Assembly: GCA_030432815.1 (NCBI GenBank)
Contig: JAUILB010000036.1
Span: 1 to 14,608 of the forward strand
Length of the DNA: 14,608 nucleotides
Origin: Alphaproteobacteria bacterium
GTDB lineage: Bacteria; Pseudomonadota; Alphaproteobacteria; Sphingomonadales; Emcibacteraceae
Direction of reading: 5' to 3'
The position numbers and the translations under genes were made by a program. The notes under the pieces are model-generated. The model had not been told where the DNA came from and ran no database searches. It saw only the letters and a program-made list of their open reading frames with translations. How positions within the stretch are numbered: position 1 is the first letter of the stretch; every line of letters starts with the position of its first letter. Shown one piece after another: positions 13,844 through 14,608 of the stretch.

Positions 13844-14608
13844 ATGAAAAAAATTATAGCAGTTATAGCGATGTTTGTTGTTACGGCAAATGCATATGGG
13901 CAGTCACATTTATTACCTGACGTACCGGAAGGGGCACAGGCTCTATCGCTGTTCGGTGAGCCGTTGACGATGCCGGCACCAAGACAGGCATTACTTGATA
14001 ATCTTGCTGAAGCAAAGGCTAATTACGATGCTGATCCTATGAACGCGGATAATATTATCTGGTATGGACGTCGTATGGCTTACACAGGTGATTTTCGCCG
14101 GGCGATTTTGATTTTTTCAGAAGGCATAAGAAAACATCCAACAGACGCACGTATGTATCGTCACAGAGGGCACCGATACATTACTATCCGTGAATTTGAC
14201 CGGGCTATTGAGGATTATGAAATAGCCGCAAGCCTGATTAAGGGAAAACAGGATAAAATAGAGCCGGATGGCGCCCCTAACCCAGCGGGTATCCCGGTGA
14301 CAAGTACACATAGTAATATTTATTATCATCTGGGCTTAGCATATTACCTGAAACATGACTTTGAAAATTCGTTGCGTGTTTTTAAGATGGGACGTGATCT
14401 TAACCTTAATGACGATAACACATCATCAACAACACACTGGATATATATGAACCTGCGCCGTCTTGGCCGTGATGAGGAAGCAAAGGCCGCTCTCAATTAT
14501 ATCAATGCCGATATGGATATTATTGAAGTTCATAATTACCATAAGCTTGATATGTTTTATAAAGGGGAGGTACCCGAGGAAGAAATTGTTAATGCCGACC
14601 CAAAAATT
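13844..14608 (+). CDS. periplasmic TPR-repeat protein, second paralogue, 3' truncated by window
   Basis: The frame is open from the ATG at 13844 to the last base (255 codons seen) and continues beyond. GAGG at 13835-13838 lies 5 nt before the start, and matB ends 11 nt upstream. M-K-K-I-I-A-V-I-A-M then a hydrophobic stretch ending NAYG-Q is a Sec signal peptide. The mature protein repeats the layout of the TPR protein at 5878: LPDVPEGAQALSLFGEPLTM at the N-terminus, IIWYGRRMAYTGDFRRAI, YRHRGHRYITIREFDRAI (identical in both), YYHLGLAYYLKHDFENS and YHKLDMFYKGEV. About 310 residues are expected in full. The strong match throughout shows duplication within the locus. Function is unknown, with protein or peptide binding in the periplasm the likely general role. 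Confidence 0.88.
   Translation, partial: MKKIIAVIAMFVVTANAYGQSHLLPDVPEGAQALSLFGEPLTMPAPRQALLDNLAEAKANYDADPMNADNIIWYGRRMAYTGDFRRAILIFSEGIRKHPTDARMYRHRGHRYITIREFDRAIEDYEIAASLIKGKQDKIEPDGAPNPAGIPVTSTHSNIYYHLGLAYYLKHDFENSLRVFKMGRDLNLNDDNTSSTTHWIYMNLRRLGRDEEAKAALNYINADMDIIEVHNYHKLDMFYKGEVPEEEIVNADPKI

Overview
The window is AT-rich, gene-dense bacterial DNA. It looks like a chromosomal segment of a Gram-negative proteobacterium, most likely an alphaproteobacterium. The reasons are exported proteins with Sec and Tat signals, a polar amino-acid ABC importer with periplasmic binding proteins, an ArsR/AHSA1 gene pair, and a malonyl-CoA synthetase that closely resembles rhizobial MatB. The taxonomic call is inference. 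I saw no tRNA, rRNA, CRISPR array, insertion sequence or phage gene.

Region 1 (1-2095, +): the 3' part of a DmpA/P1-family self-processing aminopeptidase gene, overlapping by 8 nt a PLP-dependent serine/threonine dehydratase-like gene. Region 2 (2112-3218): an ArsR-type repressor gene overlapping an AHSA1/SRPBCC gene. The pair has a good sigma70-type promoter and two tandem palindromes between the -10 box and the start codon. A small convergent coiled-coil gene shares the TTAA stop overlap. Region 3 (3219-5774): a multi-membrane-span PAS-GGDEF-EAL protein, probably a c-di-GMP phosphodiesterase with a dead GGDEF domain. Its reading frame clearly continues about 65 codons upstream of the first ATG but has no ordinary start codon there.

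Region 4 (5796-14608 and beyond, +): one apparent operon of at least ten genes behind a TTGACA/TATAAA promoter. In order it encodes a periplasmic TPR protein, two ABC permeases, the ABC ATPase, a Tat-exported glycosylasparaginase-family Ntn hydrolase, two tandem paralogous binding proteins, CutC, a MatB-type malonyl-CoA synthetase, and a second TPR protein that is a close paralogue of the first and runs off the window end. Gaps are mostly 0-19 nt, with one of 60 nt.

My working model is that the hydrolase releases an amino acid (aspartate, if it is a true glycosylasparaginase) from a conjugate in the periplasm. The two binding proteins would then capture related products for one shared permease. 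The roles of CutC, MatB and the two TPR proteins in such a pathway are unknown. This TPR-bracketed operon is the best candidate in the window for an undescribed system.
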